Below, piece after piece: positions 43,338 through 52,005 of a DNA stretch of 64,000 bases (its first letter is position 1; each line of letters opens with the position of its first letter). The DNA is taken from NCBI GenBank assembly GCA_035478595.1, contig DATIJL010000004.1:1-64000 (forward strand). Reading direction: 5' to 3'. The notes beneath the pieces are model-generated. The model had not been told where the DNA came from. It saw only the letters and a list, made by a program, of their open reading frames with translations, and ran no database searches. Origin of the DNA: Candidatus Chromulinivoraceae bacterium. GTDB lineage: Bacteria; Patescibacteriota; Saccharimonadia; Saccharimonadales; Saccharimonadaceae. A program made the translations under genes and the position numbers.

Positions 43338-46256
43338 TTAGCGCACCACAATATTTACAAGGCGTCCAGGAACGTAAATAATCTTAACGATTTCTTTTTG
43401 CTCGATGTACTTTCGAACATTCTCTTCGTTCTGCGCCAGGTCTTTGGCATCAGTTTCTGAAATATCTTTTGGAGTAACTAACTTGGCTCGAACTTTGCCA
43501 TTTACTTGCACGACGATCGTTACCTCGTCCTGCACAAGATATGCGTTATCCCATTTTGGCCATGTGTCGACATGGATGGTCTCAGTGTGACCTATTTGAT
43601 ACCAGAGCTCCTCAGTTATATGAGGGGCAAACGGTGCTAACACTTCGAGGAGACTCTCGACTGCGAACGTCCACTCTGGTGACCTGACAATACAGTCTGC
43701 GTCTTTTAGCTTATAGTACGCATTAACCGCTTCCATCATACTTGAGACAGCTGTATTAAACTTCTCGTTCTCTATGTCTTCCGTTACTTTTTTGACCGTC
43801 TTGTGCGCGATCGTAAGTATTTCGTTCTTCTGTGCCGGGTTCGTTTCGCCAGCTTCGGCTTCAGCATATTCCTGCGTAAGATTCCATACCCTACTCAAAA
43901 ACCTATAGGTGCCAGGCACGCCACGAACATCCCATGGGGCTTCAATGTCATAGGGAGCAATGAACATTTCGTAAACACGAAGTGAATCCGCGCCATAACC
44001 ACTATCCATAATCTCGAGCGGATCAATCACGTTACCCTTTGATTTACTCATCTTCAGGCCATCCGGCGCCATAATATAACCGTTATACATCATGCGTTTA
44101 AACGGTTCAGGATCGGCAACCAGGCCTTGCTTATAGAAGAAACGTGTCCAGAAGCGGGCATAAAGGAGGTGCGCAATGGCATGGTCGGCACCATTATAAA
44201 AGTCAACCGGACCCCAGTAAGATTCGATCTTAGGATCCCAAGCCTGTGTATCATTAAACGGATCCATATAGCGTAGGAAATACCAACTGCTACAAGCATA
44301 ACCATCCATTGTGTCAGTTTCGCGTTTCGCTGGACCGCCACAGGTTGGGCAGGTTGTATTCACCCAATCCGTCACACCTGCAAGAACAGATGTTGCTCCG
44401 CCCGTTGGTTTATAGTTTTCAACTTCTGGCAAGATAACCGGTAGTTGGTCATCGGGTACGGCAACCGCACCATCTTTTTCACAGTGGATAATAGGGATAG
44501 GCGCACCCCAATAGCGTTGACGACTGATAAGCCAATCGCGCATTTTATATGTAATAGTACTCTTGCCAACACCCCGCTGTTCAAGCCAGGCCACGATCTC
44601 TTCACGCGCCTGTTCGGTGCGCATACCATCAAATGCACCAGAATTAATCAGAATACCTTCACTGGTATAGAGCGGTGCCCGGTAGTCCTCACCCTTTTCA
44701 TAGGCTTTTGCCGCCTGAATGGCGCGCTCGATACCTTCTTGCCAGTGGTCGGCACCACCATCAGGGTTCGTACTAGCCTTGAGCGCTTCACCCTCACTCC
44801 AATACACCTCGTAATCCTCATGTGATTCAAGAGCTTGCTCGCCTTGCATAGTAGAGTCGATGATAGCTAAAAAGTTATAACCTTTCGAACGACGATTGCT
44901 TTGCTTGTTACTATTGTAATAATACGAATAGACAGGCGCACCGAGTGGGATCATGGCCTCGACATCGACAAAACCAGCCTCTTCGCGTAGCTCGCGGTAG
45001 GCAGTCTGCTCAAACGTCTCACCTTCTTCGTGACCACCAGCAACGAGCCAGCCACGACCATTACGCTTGTTTTTAAGTGCCATGAACTGCTTTGTTTTAG
45101 GATCATAGCCAATAACAACCACACCCTCGATTTCTTTAGGGTCGGGCAATTCTTCGCCGAAATCTTGTGCAATTACGTTACGAATAGGAATGTTAAATTT
45201 CTCTGCAAATGCAAAGTCGCGATCATCATGTGCTGGAACTGCCATAATCGCACCGGTTCCATAGCCCGCCAAAACATAGTCAGCCAGCCAAATAGGAATC
45301 TTCTCACCGTTTACCGGGTTAATGGCGTAGCTGCCAGTAAAGACTCCTGTTTTTTCGCGTGTGTCATTCATACGCTCAATCTCAGACTTGCGTACTGCCT
45401 CGTCACGGTATGCCGTCACCATATCAGCAGTCTCACTTGTAGCCAGCTTAGAAGCTAGCTTGTGTTCCGGAGCTACGACCAATACCGTCGCACCAAACAA
45501 TGTATCAGGACGAGTAGTAAAGATAGTAATGACATCATCACGACCATCAATTTTAAACTCAACCTCGGCGCCTTGTGATTTACCGATCCAGTTTTTCTGC
45601 ATCACCTTAACTGATTCTGTCCAATCCAGGTCATCTGTTGCCGCTAAGATCTCATCAGCGTACTCAGTAATTTTGAAAAACCACTGTTTCAGATTCTTTT
45701 TAACGACTGGGTTACCACAGCGCCAGCATTTGCCACCTTCTACTTGCTCATTTGCGAGTACCGTCTGGTCGGTTTCACACCACCACTGCGGGCTCTCCTT
45801 CTGGTAGGCTAGATCCTTCTTGTAAAGCTGATTAAAAATCCACTGTGTCCATTTGTAATACGAAGGGTCGGCCGTGCTAATTTCTTTAGACCAATCGTAG
45901 CTATAGCCAAGCCGTTTCAATTGACGCTTAAAGTTCACCTTAGCGTCATCGTGAGCTTCACGTGGTTTTTTGCCAACTTTAATGGCATAGTTTTCAACTG
46001 GTAATCCAAAGGAGTCCCAACCAATGGGGTGGTAGGCATTATAGCCTTGCTGACGCTTGGCACGAACCTTAATATCACTAAACTGGTAGGTTCGACCGTG
46101 GCCGATGTGGATACCGGCACCCGTAATGCCTGGTAGCATACTAAAACCGAAGTATTTAGGACGTGAGTGATCTAGGAGGTCAACTTTGTATGTACCATCC
46201 TTTTCCCACTTTTCTTGCCATTTTTGTTCGATTTCAGTAGGGTTGTAGCGTTTCAT
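43338..46256 (-). CDS. leuS: Leucyl-tRNA synthetase with an internal Nudix domain
   Basis: 972 residues, about 110 longer than usual. HIGH motif at 50-53, zinc knuckle CWRCGNP near 177-183, editing CP1 domain with TTRPDTLFGA (about 247-256) and AHDDRDFAFA (about 342-351), KMSKS in GLKMSKSKGNV, and C-terminal anticodon-binding parts are all present. Between the first part of CP1 (ending DPKEIEG, about 377) and its resumption (EGILINSGAFDGM, about 533) lies a full Nudix domain, about 378-522. Its box (407-429) reads from GGHEEGE to RELREEAGF with catalytic residues intact. Leaderless start: TATACT 46264-46269, 7 nt before the ATG. The synthetase charges tRNA-Leu; the Nudix role is unknown, perhaps hydrolysis of a nucleotide by-product. 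Confidence 0.96.
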   Translation of the reverse strand: MKRYNPTEIEQKWQEKWEKDGTYKVDLLDHSRPKYFGFSMLPGITGAGIHIGHGRTYQFSDIKVRAKRQQGYNAYHPIGWDSFGLPVENYAIKVGKKPREAHDDAKVNFKRQLKRLGYSYDWSKEISTADPSYYKWTQWIFNQLYKKDLAYQKESPQWWCETDQTVLANEQVEGGKCWRCGNPVVKKNLKQWFFKITEYADEILAATDDLDWTESVKVMQKNWIGKSQGAEVEFKIDGRDDVITIFTTRPDTLFGATVLVVAPEHKLASKLATSETADMVTAYRDEAVRKSEIERMNDTREKTGVFTGSYAINPVNGEKIPIWLADYVLAGYGTGAIMAVPAHDDRDFAFAEKFNIPIRNVIAQDFGEELPDPKEIEGVVVIGYDPKTKQFMALKNKRNGRGWLVAGGHEEGETFEQTAYRELREEAGFVDVEAMIPLGAPVYSYYYNSNKQSNRRSKGYNFLAIIDSTMQGEQALESHEDYEVYWSEGEALKASTNPDGGADHWQEGIERAIQAAKAYEKGEDYRAPLYTSEGILINSGAFDGMRTEQAREEIVAWLEQRGVGKSTITYKMRDWLISRQRYWGAPIPIIHCEKDGAVAVPDDQLPVILPEVENYKPTGGATSVLAGVTDWVNTTCPTCGGPAKRETDTMDGYACSSWYFLRYMDPFNDTQAWDPKIESYWGPVDFYNGADHAIAHLLYARFWTRFFYKQGLVADPEPFKRMMYNGYIMAPDGLKMSKSKGNVIDPLEIMDSGYGADSLRVYEMFIAPYDIEAPWDVRGVPGTYRFLSRVWNLTQEYAEAEAGETNPAQKNEILTIAHKTVKKVTEDIENEKFNTAVSSMMEAVNAYYKLKDADCIVRSPEWTFAVESLLEVLAPFAPHITEELWYQIGHTETIHVDTWPKWDNAYLVQDEVTIVVQVNGKVRAKLVTPKDISETDAKDLAQNEENVRKYIEQKEIVKIIYVPGRLVNIVVR
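44691..45125 (-). other. Nudix domain insertion within leuS
   Basis: DNA encoding leuS residues about 378-522. It starts VVVIGYDPKTKQFMALKNK, with the Nudix box at 407-429, a YSYYYNSNKQSNRRSKG loop, and ends with an Ala/Glu-rich helix that may act as a linker. Base composition is like the rest of leuS, with no sign of recent insertion. The boundaries are set by where the canonical synthetase sequence stops and resumes. Confidence 0.85.
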
Positions 46257-46312
46257 GAGGTTAAGTATAACAAATTTTCTCCTCTGTTACACTCTCTATG
46301 CGTCGCCGAGAC

Positions 46313-47536
46313 TTAAACCTGAGTCGAAAATAGATCGGTCGACTGTGTATTTAGAGTCCCACTGCTAAAGCTTGCTTGCACAATAGCCGTCTCTAGATCT
46401 TGAAGGTCCTTCATTAACTCGTCGGCACCAATACTCTTGCTCGGTGTCTGAATTGTTGGGTGCGAGTTAAACTGTGGCTCAAATGAGATTGTTTCCGCAT
46501 CACCATTATCTGCTTTGTCACTTGTCGATATCTTTGTCAGTTGGTGAGTCCAACGACTTACCCAAACCTGCATCGTTTGCGCACTGGACGCTGCCGTACC
46601 ACTAGTGTCAGACGAGAAGGAGATACTGTTGTCGCAGTCGTGCAGCATCTTAAAGAACTTGGTATTCTGCATTCCATCCGAAAACGCTTTTTCCTCACCC
46701 GGATTGTTGGCTACTTCATAGCCCAGGCTACCATTCTGACTACCAAGGTGTTTTGTGATTTTTAGAATCGGATGAGTCTTGTATAGCGTGACGATCTCAC
46801 TCGAGTAGCTACCGTCCGATTGCACCTTGCTTACCGCTGATTGAAAGCAGGTCTGAGCTGAAGAAACTGACGCGTTAATGTCCTTGGACTGGTCGGGTGT
46901 AACTTTAACCCATTGGTTATTTACCTTCGAAACAAAATCATCAAATGCAGATTGCGCCTGCACAGGGACGCCAGTACGAAATGACTTCGCTAGCTCATCG
47001 GCATTCGCAACCTTAACATAGAGAGATTTATCGGTAGCAAAAACAGCACTTCCCTTTACGGTATAGTTCGTTCCCTGTGATGCAAACGTAGCACTAACAT
47101 CGGCGCTTAGACTGTTGCCAGTAAATGCACCCGTCATAGTAAGAGAACCTGGTTCTTTACCGTCTCGCTTGTAATTGATCGCATACGAGAGGTCTTTGGC
47201 TTTTACGGCATTTAATAAGGCATCCGTCATCACTTTCTCAGGATTTTGATACCAAAAATTATAGGCAAGGGCTGTCCCAGCTCCTAAAATAACGAATACG
47301 CCAGCAATAATAGCGGGAATGAACCACTTTTTACGTGATTTTTTAACAGGTGCAAACGGAGGTACTGTTGGTTGCATCGATGGTGCATCTGTTAGATCAG
47401 GCTGTACGAACGATGGTTGAGGAACAATTGGCGCCTGTACAGGCTCGCTCGTCGGTGCCATCTCTAACGGAGTGTCTGTTTTATCTTGTTGCGGGTCTGG
47501 TTGGGATGAAAAATCGGTTTGATTATTTGGATTCAT
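46313..47536 (-). CDS. Single-TM surface protein with Pro-rich cytoplasmic head
   Basis: 407 residues: a Pro/Gln-rich N-terminal 65 residues, a basic stop (KKSRKKW), one TM helix (FIPAIIAGVFVILGAGTALAY) and a large extracytoplasmic domain with two Cys (about 225 and 300). The outer domain (EKVMTDALLNAVKAKDLSYAI, then TMTGAFTG and VKGSAVFATDKSLYVKV) is reminiscent of LppX/LprG-like lipid carriers in layout, but this is a weak analogy. TATAAG and AGAGAG both lie just before the ATG. It pairs with the similar small protein at 47610. Confidence 0.7.
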   Translation of the reverse strand: MNPNNQTDFSSQPDPQQDKTDTPLEMAPTSEPVQAPIVPQPSFVQPDLTDAPSMQPTVPPFAPVKKSRKKWFIPAIIAGVFVILGAGTALAYNFWYQNPEKVMTDALLNAVKAKDLSYAINYKRDGKEPGSLTMTGAFTGNSLSADVSATFASQGTNYTVKGSAVFATDKSLYVKVANADELAKSFRTGVPVQAQSAFDDFVSKVNNQWVKVTPDQSKDINASVSSAQTCFQSAVSKVQSDGSYSSEIVTLYKTHPILKITKHLGSQNGSLGYEVANNPGEEKAFSDGMQNTKFFKMLHDCDNSISFSSDTSGTAASSAQTMQVWVSRWTHQLTKISTSDKADNGDAETISFEPQFNSHPTIQTPSKSIGADELMKDLQDLETAIVQASFSSGTLNTQSTDLFSTQV

Positions 47537-47609
47537 AACTCTCTTATATCTTTTAAGTGCCTCCAGTACTATAAAGCTGAAGGCACTCCATTACTATTGA
47601 CTTAATTTC

Positions 47610-47975
47610 TTATGGATAAAGCGTCTTGTACACCATGTAGCCCAAAAAACCGAGAGCAATAACAAGTACGACAGCAATGAGAGCAATGTACATGCTATTC
47701 TTCTTTTTTGGCGCTTCAAGAAGGCCTTCCGGCTTTTCTGGAGCTGGAAGAGGTGTCGGTGCCGATGACGACATAGTTGACTGCTGAGGCATGCTCGGCA
47801 TATCCGGCTTGTCCATAGGTGGCATACTAGAAGTATTGCTTGAAGTCTGTGAGACGGGAGGTGTAGAACTTTGAGTTTCCGGTTCCATCTCTACCGGTGC
47901 CGATGACGTAACATCCTGTTCGTCCTTCTTCGGCTGATCATTTAATTGGCTGTTTGGTTGGTTTTGGTCGTCCAT
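47610..47975 (-). CDS. Small Pro/Ser-rich single-TM protein
   Basis: 121 residues: a polar Gln/Ser/Pro/Met-rich region of about 90 residues, KKK, then a TM helix (MYIALIAVVLVIALGFLGYMV) and a short tail. AAGGGGG precedes ATG 47975. The N-terminal head resembles that of the 46313 protein in composition, but the outer domain is missing. Probably membrane-anchored; orientation is not certain. Confidence 0.7.
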   Translation of the reverse strand: MDDQNQPNSQLNDQPKKDEQDVTSSAPVEMEPETQSSTPPVSQTSSNTSSMPPMDKPDMPSMPQQSTMSSSAPTPLPAPEKPEGLLEAPKKKNSMYIALIAVVLVIALGFLGYMVYKTLYP

Positions 47976-48030
47976 ACGCCCCCTTGATTATGCAACTTAT
48001 GGTTTACTTTACCATCAGCTTAGCATATTC

Positions 48031-49312
48031 TTAGGCAAATTTAGAAAAGAATTCGTCTTTGATCTGTACCCACTCTGGCGACTGGCGCACTAGCTTAGTG
48101 TCGTCATCCATATTACATAGAACCTTCACAGCCTCTTCGGCATAAATATTTCCTTGAGATCCCTTCACTAATACCGCCGCGCCCTCAGCCATAACACTGT
48201 GTACAAAACCACCAGCTTCGATAGCGCTTTTAAAGCTCTTCACCTGACAGCCGCGTTGCCTTGCGGCAGGCGCCAGATATTTCTCAGCCTCATCACCAAT
48301 GGTAATAACCCAGGCAAGCATCGAAGGATCACACATCATACCAAGTTTTCCATGCTCCGCCGCTGAAGTGACACCGAGCTCGTTCATGCTTCCTAAAATC
48401 GCAATACGCTGCGGAACTTGAAGACTATAGAGTGCTTGGAGCGCTGAACTTGCCGCGATTGGGCTCGAGTTGTAGGTGTCATCAATGATAATTGAGTTCT
48501 CAAGACCATGAAGTACGTTCATGCGACCAGGCACGGCGCGAATCAAGGAAAGACCCGAAGAGATTTCGGCTGGCGTCAAACCCATTTTGACTGCAACTGC
48601 TACACCGCCCATAACCGGTCGAAGACTATGCTCGCCGACAACTTTAATACTTGCAGGAATCTGCTGGTCAAATTCCGGCACAATAACATTACCTTTGTAA
48701 CCGTCATCTACCGTAAAATCCTGAACTTCAAAGCGATATTCAGCCGCACCACTCGTACCATAAGTATCTATATTCGGGTTGGTAACAAAGTTCGCAAATC
48801 GACCTTCAATATCATCACGGTTGATAATCGCGAGTTGTGAGAAGTTTGCCGTCGCCAGCTCTTCTTGCGCAACTGCCTCTATACTACTAAAAAACTCCAT
48901 GTGTTCTGGCGTAACTGCAGTCACAACACCAATATAGGGCTTAAGATATTTGCCAAAATACGCAATATCACCTGGGTGATCCGCACCAATTTCCGCAATA
49001 ACTATGTCCGTTACCGATGGCTGTTTAATGCGCTGACGTGCAGCACGAAAGACTGATATCCAGGCCCCTATACTGTGAACATTGGTGGGATACTCGATTC
49101 CGAGCACCGCAACTGGCACACTCATAGGTGTATTGTGATTGCCTTCGTGGAGCAAAACACGGTAGCGCTGAGATAGTAGAGTTGCAATCGCGCGCTTAGT
49201 ACTCGTCTTACCTACACTACCAGCAACAACAACTAGTTTTACTTCTGGATGCTTATGGAAGTATTTGATAACGTATTTTTCGAGCTTTTTTTGGACGTAC
49301 TTTTTAAACATG
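48031..49312 (-). CDS. MurF-like Mur ligase
   Basis: 427 residues from ATG 49312, chosen for AAAGGTAAGC upstream. Mur ligase features: ATP loop VVVAGSVGKTSTK, HNTPMSVPVAVLG, EIGADHPGDIAYFGKYLKPYIGVVTAVTPEHMEFF, and DDTYNSSPIAASSALQAL. These fit UDP-MurNAc-tripeptide:D-Ala-D-Ala ligase (MurF), but a few positions (GSVGKTS instead of GSxGKTT) differ, so a MurF paralogue that adds another residue is possible. It would act in peptidoglycan precursor synthesis in the cytoplasm. Follows the membrane-protein gene at 49370. Confidence 0.8.
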
Positions 49313-49369
49313 CTTACCTTTACTATATACGATTTAGGTAAACTGTAAAACGCCTCAGCGGATTTGATG

Positions 49370-49921
49370 TCATTTAGAGCGGCGCGAACGAGTTCGGTTT
49401 TTGCCAACTTCTACCACAAATGCCAAGATAGTGATGAGGAACGCTATGACTCCCCCTGTCAGACTTAGTTGTAGTGTTTTAGTCTCGTTTTTCTCGACTT
49501 CAGCTAGTGAACGACCGCTAACTACATAGTAGTTATCAGCCCTCACTGCAATCGCGGCTATACGCACGCCACTTTTAGGTTGCCAGGTTACTGCGTTGTA
49601 CACTTGTCCGTCCGCAGCTGTCAGTACACCTTTTGGAATAGTAGGTATCGAGCTATCAAGAAGACCCGAGCCATCAACCACTCTGCCTGATTTGTCATAC
49701 ACAATGATAAATGGCGCGAGACTTGCATTCATATCAACAGGAGCCGTAAGGACAGATGAAGGATGTGCACCCTTATTAATTGCAACGGCAATATCTTCAG
49801 CAAGCTGAATCTGCGGCAGGTTAGCCCCGCTACGCTGCGCCTGCTGAAGTACACCATAAATGGTTCCAAAAATAGTTACAAGAATTAAAACTGCACTTGC
49901 CCATGGTACTAATTTCTTCAT
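49370..49921 (-). CDS. Membrane protein with an extracytoplasmic sensor-like domain
   Basis: 183 residues: TM1 (VPWASAVLILVTIFGTIYGVL), an outer domain of about 120 residues, TM2 (LSLTGGVIAFLITILAFVV) and a basic tail (KNRTRSRRSK). The outer domain (FIIVYDKSGRVVDGSGLLDSS, read in two parts) resembles single-Cache/PAS-like sensor domains, without any attached signalling domain. Leaderless start: TATAAT (49929-49934) 7 nt before ATG, with TAGACA 16 bp further upstream. Confidence 0.7.
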   Translation of the reverse strand: MKKLVPWASAVLILVTIFGTIYGVLQQAQRSGANLPQIQLAEDIAVAINKGAHPSSVLTAPVDMNASLAPFIIVYDKSGRVVDGSGLLDSSIPTIPKGVLTAADGQVYNAVTWQPKSGVRIAAIAVRADNYYVVSGRSLAEVEKNETKTLQLSLTGGVIAFLITILAFVVEVGKNRTRSRRSK

Positions 49922-50037
49922 GATCCCTATTATAGTTTGTTATATAAACTTGTCTAGCAATACACCATTTCTGACCTATAAACTATTCAATTTCACACAC
50001 TGCAAACGAGGATGGGCTTATCGCTGCTGCTGATATA

Positions 50038-50066
50038 TTTACTTTTTATAGTTAAAATTGTATAAT
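50038..50066 (+). promoter_or_regulatory. Promoter of GC-rich cassette 3
   Basis: TTTACT (50038-50043), a 17-bp AT-rich spacer and TATAAT (50061-50066). The spacer contains TATAGTT, as in cassette 2. GGAGGG follows 8-10 nt before the ATG at 50102. Confidence 0.65.
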
Positions 50067-50101
50067 ATCATCGGTTCTAGAGACGCTCGGAGGGAGCAAC
50101 C

Positions 50102-51133
50102 ATGACCGGAACACCAGTCACCTGGCAATCCAAGGAGGCCGCACTTCGCGACCTCATCCTGCTCGCGCTGTACCGGCAAGACAGCATCGTCATCGACGAC
50201 ACGGGCCGAGTGGCAAGCAAGCTGCGCGGCTTCATCGGCATCCCCGAGTCCAAGCGCAACAGCACCTACTTGTCTTCTGTCATGCAGAAGATGGAGCTGG
50301 CGCGCCTGATCACCCGACGGATGAACGACCAGCGAACGCGGACGTACAACGTCGCTCTAGTGGGCACGCTCACCGACACCCAAGTCCAGCAGTTCGAAGC
50401 GCTGGAGGAAGGCAACAAGTCTCGCTTCCAGTGCGACACACCGACCAACGAGGACAGCACGTCCGACTTGGATCGGCTCGTTCAGGAGTGTCAAGACGCC
50501 TACGCTGCACTGCAACGTGCAGCCAAGGAGTCGAGGCGGGTCACCTCGGGCGGCTGCGTGGCGCTCAACGTCACTGGCGTATTCCTCGCCATCGGCATCT
50601 CGCGTCAGCGGAGCAAGCGCATCAAGCACTACTTGCGTCTGCTCGGCCTGGCCATCTCGCAGTCGCGGGTGGCTGGCGAAGAGCAGCTCTGGTGGTGGAC
50701 GGTCAGCGACAAATCGCTCAACTGCGAACAGCTTCGGCAGTTCGCTACGGGCGACAAGTCGTACGAGACCGTCCAGGCACGTCACCACGGAACTCCCGAA
50801 GCTGGACCGGTCACGGTCCGACAGGTGGAGCCCACCATGGCACGCCCTACGGTCACGCCCGCCGTCCTGGACCGGAGGCACACGACTCCCGTCGCGCCGC
50901 CGGTCATCGAGGAAGACCCGTTGGAGGCACTCACCGCCATCGTGGAACGCCTCGACGAGGAGAACGGCACGCTCCGCGAGCAGCTCAGCTCCCAAGAGGC
51001 TCGCCACCAGGAAAAGGTGGCCGGCCTGGAGGAGCTGATCCGCACGCTAGAGGGGCAGCTCGGCACACGCCAGCAAGCCAGTCAGAGGGCCAACGAGCTC
51101 ATCGCTCGCCTGGGTCACGTCGCTACGTCCTGA
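50102..51133 (+). CDS. GC-rich cassette 3: winged-helix and coiled-coil protein
   Basis: 343 residues with G/C at nearly all third codon positions, while genes on both sides are AT-richer. Residues about 10-85 look like a winged-helix domain (ALRDLILLALYRQDSIVIDD, later YLSSVMQKMELARLITRR). About 150-200 (SGGCVALNVTGVFLAIGIS, later LRLLGLAISQSRV and LWWWTVS) may be a second one. A Pro/Thr-rich linker precedes a C-terminal coiled coil (about 275-340, LEALTAIVERLDEENGTLREQ). This suggests a DNA-binding, dimerising regulator or partition-type protein, but no family is recognised. Strong GGAGGG ribosome-binding site. Probably acquired from a GC-rich organism. Confidence 0.8.
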   Translation: MTGTPVTWQSKEAALRDLILLALYRQDSIVIDDTGRVASKLRGFIGIPESKRNSTYLSSVMQKMELARLITRRMNDQRTRTYNVALVGTLTDTQVQQFEALEEGNKSRFQCDTPTNEDSTSDLDRLVQECQDAYAALQRAAKESRRVTSGGCVALNVTGVFLAIGISRQRSKRIKHYLRLLGLAISQSRVAGEEQLWWWTVSDKSLNCEQLRQFATGDKSYETVQARHHGTPEAGPVTVRQVEPTMARPTVTPAVLDRRHTTPVAPPVIEEDPLEALTAIVERLDEENGTLREQLSSQEARHQEKVAGLEELIRTLEGQLGTRQQASQRANELIARLGHVATS

Positions 51134-51140
51134 ACCATCC

Positions 51141-51180
51141 GTCCTCCCCGCCCCGACATTCGTCGGTCAGCGGGGAGGAC
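51141..51180 (+). terminator. Two-tier GC hairpin of cassette 3
   Basis: An 11-bp stem (51141-51151 with 51170-51180, GTCCTCCCCGC and its complement) encloses CCGAC/GTCGG. It starts 8 nt after the stop; no T-run. Third example of this architecture. Confidence 0.7.
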
Positions 51181-51201
51181 CTGTCCCTGTTTTGAAATTA
51201 T

Positions 51202-51248
51202 ACCCATATAAAAAAGAGGCCGATTCGCAGCCTCTTTTTTATATGGGT
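51202..51248. terminator. Bidirectional intrinsic terminator
   Basis: A 19-bp stem (51202-51220 with 51230-51248) containing A/T-runs, placed between cassette 3 and the ABC permease gene. Native type, unlike the GC hairpin 20 nt before it. Confidence 0.85.
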
Positions 51249-51249
51249 T

Positions 51250-52005
51250 TTACACAGTCCGGGTTCGATAAATACGAAGTGCCAAAATGTATGAAACGAT
51301 CAGAAGTACAACACACCACACTAACGCCAACCAGACATCGCTTCCGGCCATACCGTTAACGAGTAGCGAGCGCATCGTTTGGATGATTGGTGTCATTGGC
51401 TGGTGATCGGCAAACGCCCGCAATACAGAGTTCATTGACCCTGTAGGAATAAACGCCGAACTGATAAAGATTAGGAAGATCAGAATATAGCTAAATGATC
51501 CTGCCCCTTCAGCCGTTTTTGCTAGCAGCCCAAACACAATCGCGAGCCAGGTCATAGCCGCAGTAAATAACAGTAGAATTCCACCAAATCCTAGCCATGC
51601 CCCTATACTCGCCGGTGAACGAAAACCGATCGCTAATGCAACTAGCATCACCATAAGTACTGAAAACAGGTTAGAAAGTATAGACGACACTGCATGCCCA
51701 CCTAAAATAGAAGATGGTGCAATTGGCATACATTTAAACCGGCTTATAATCCCTTTATTGATATCGTTATTCAACCGTAGCGCAGCGTAGGCGATGCCAC
51801 TCACGACAGTCATAATTACTACCCCTGGAACAACAAAATCGATATAGCTGATTGAACCGGTATTAATAGCCCCACCAAATACGTATACCATCATTAGCAT
51901 GGTTGCAATCGGCATTGCTGCAACAGTAATAATCGTATCTATACTTCGAGTGGTGTGGCGCAAGCTTCGCTTTGCCATTACCCACGTGTCGCGTAAGACA
52001 TTCAT
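51250..52005 (-). CDS. ABC transporter permease, DrrB/ABC-2 type
   Basis: 251 residues, six TM helices, with the ABC-2 permease look (DFVVPGVVIMTVVSGIAYAAL, then SRFKCMPIAPSSILGGHAVS with the conserved cytoplasmic loop). It pairs with the ATPase upstream (1-nt stop/start overlap at 52005). Likely exports drugs, antibiotics or lipids. Last gene of the padR operon. Confidence 0.88.
   Translation of the reverse strand: MNVLRDTWVMAKRSLRHTTRSIDTIITVAAMPIATMLMMVYVFGGAINTGSISYIDFVVPGVVIMTVVSGIAYAALRLNNDINKGIISRFKCMPIAPSSILGGHAVSSILSNLFSVLMVMLVALAIGFRSPASIGAWLGFGGILLLFTAAMTWLAIVFGLLAKTAEGAGSFSYILIFLIFISSAFIPTGSMNSVLRAFADHQPMTPIIQTMRSLLVNGMAGSDVWLALVWCVVLLIVSYILALRIYRTRTV

Noticed and set aside
50357-51195. 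Long open frames on the minus strand and in other plus frames across cassette 3
   Set aside because: High GC removes stop codons from all frames. Only the 50102-51133 frame has a promoter, a ribosome-binding site, GC-biased third positions and sensible domains.
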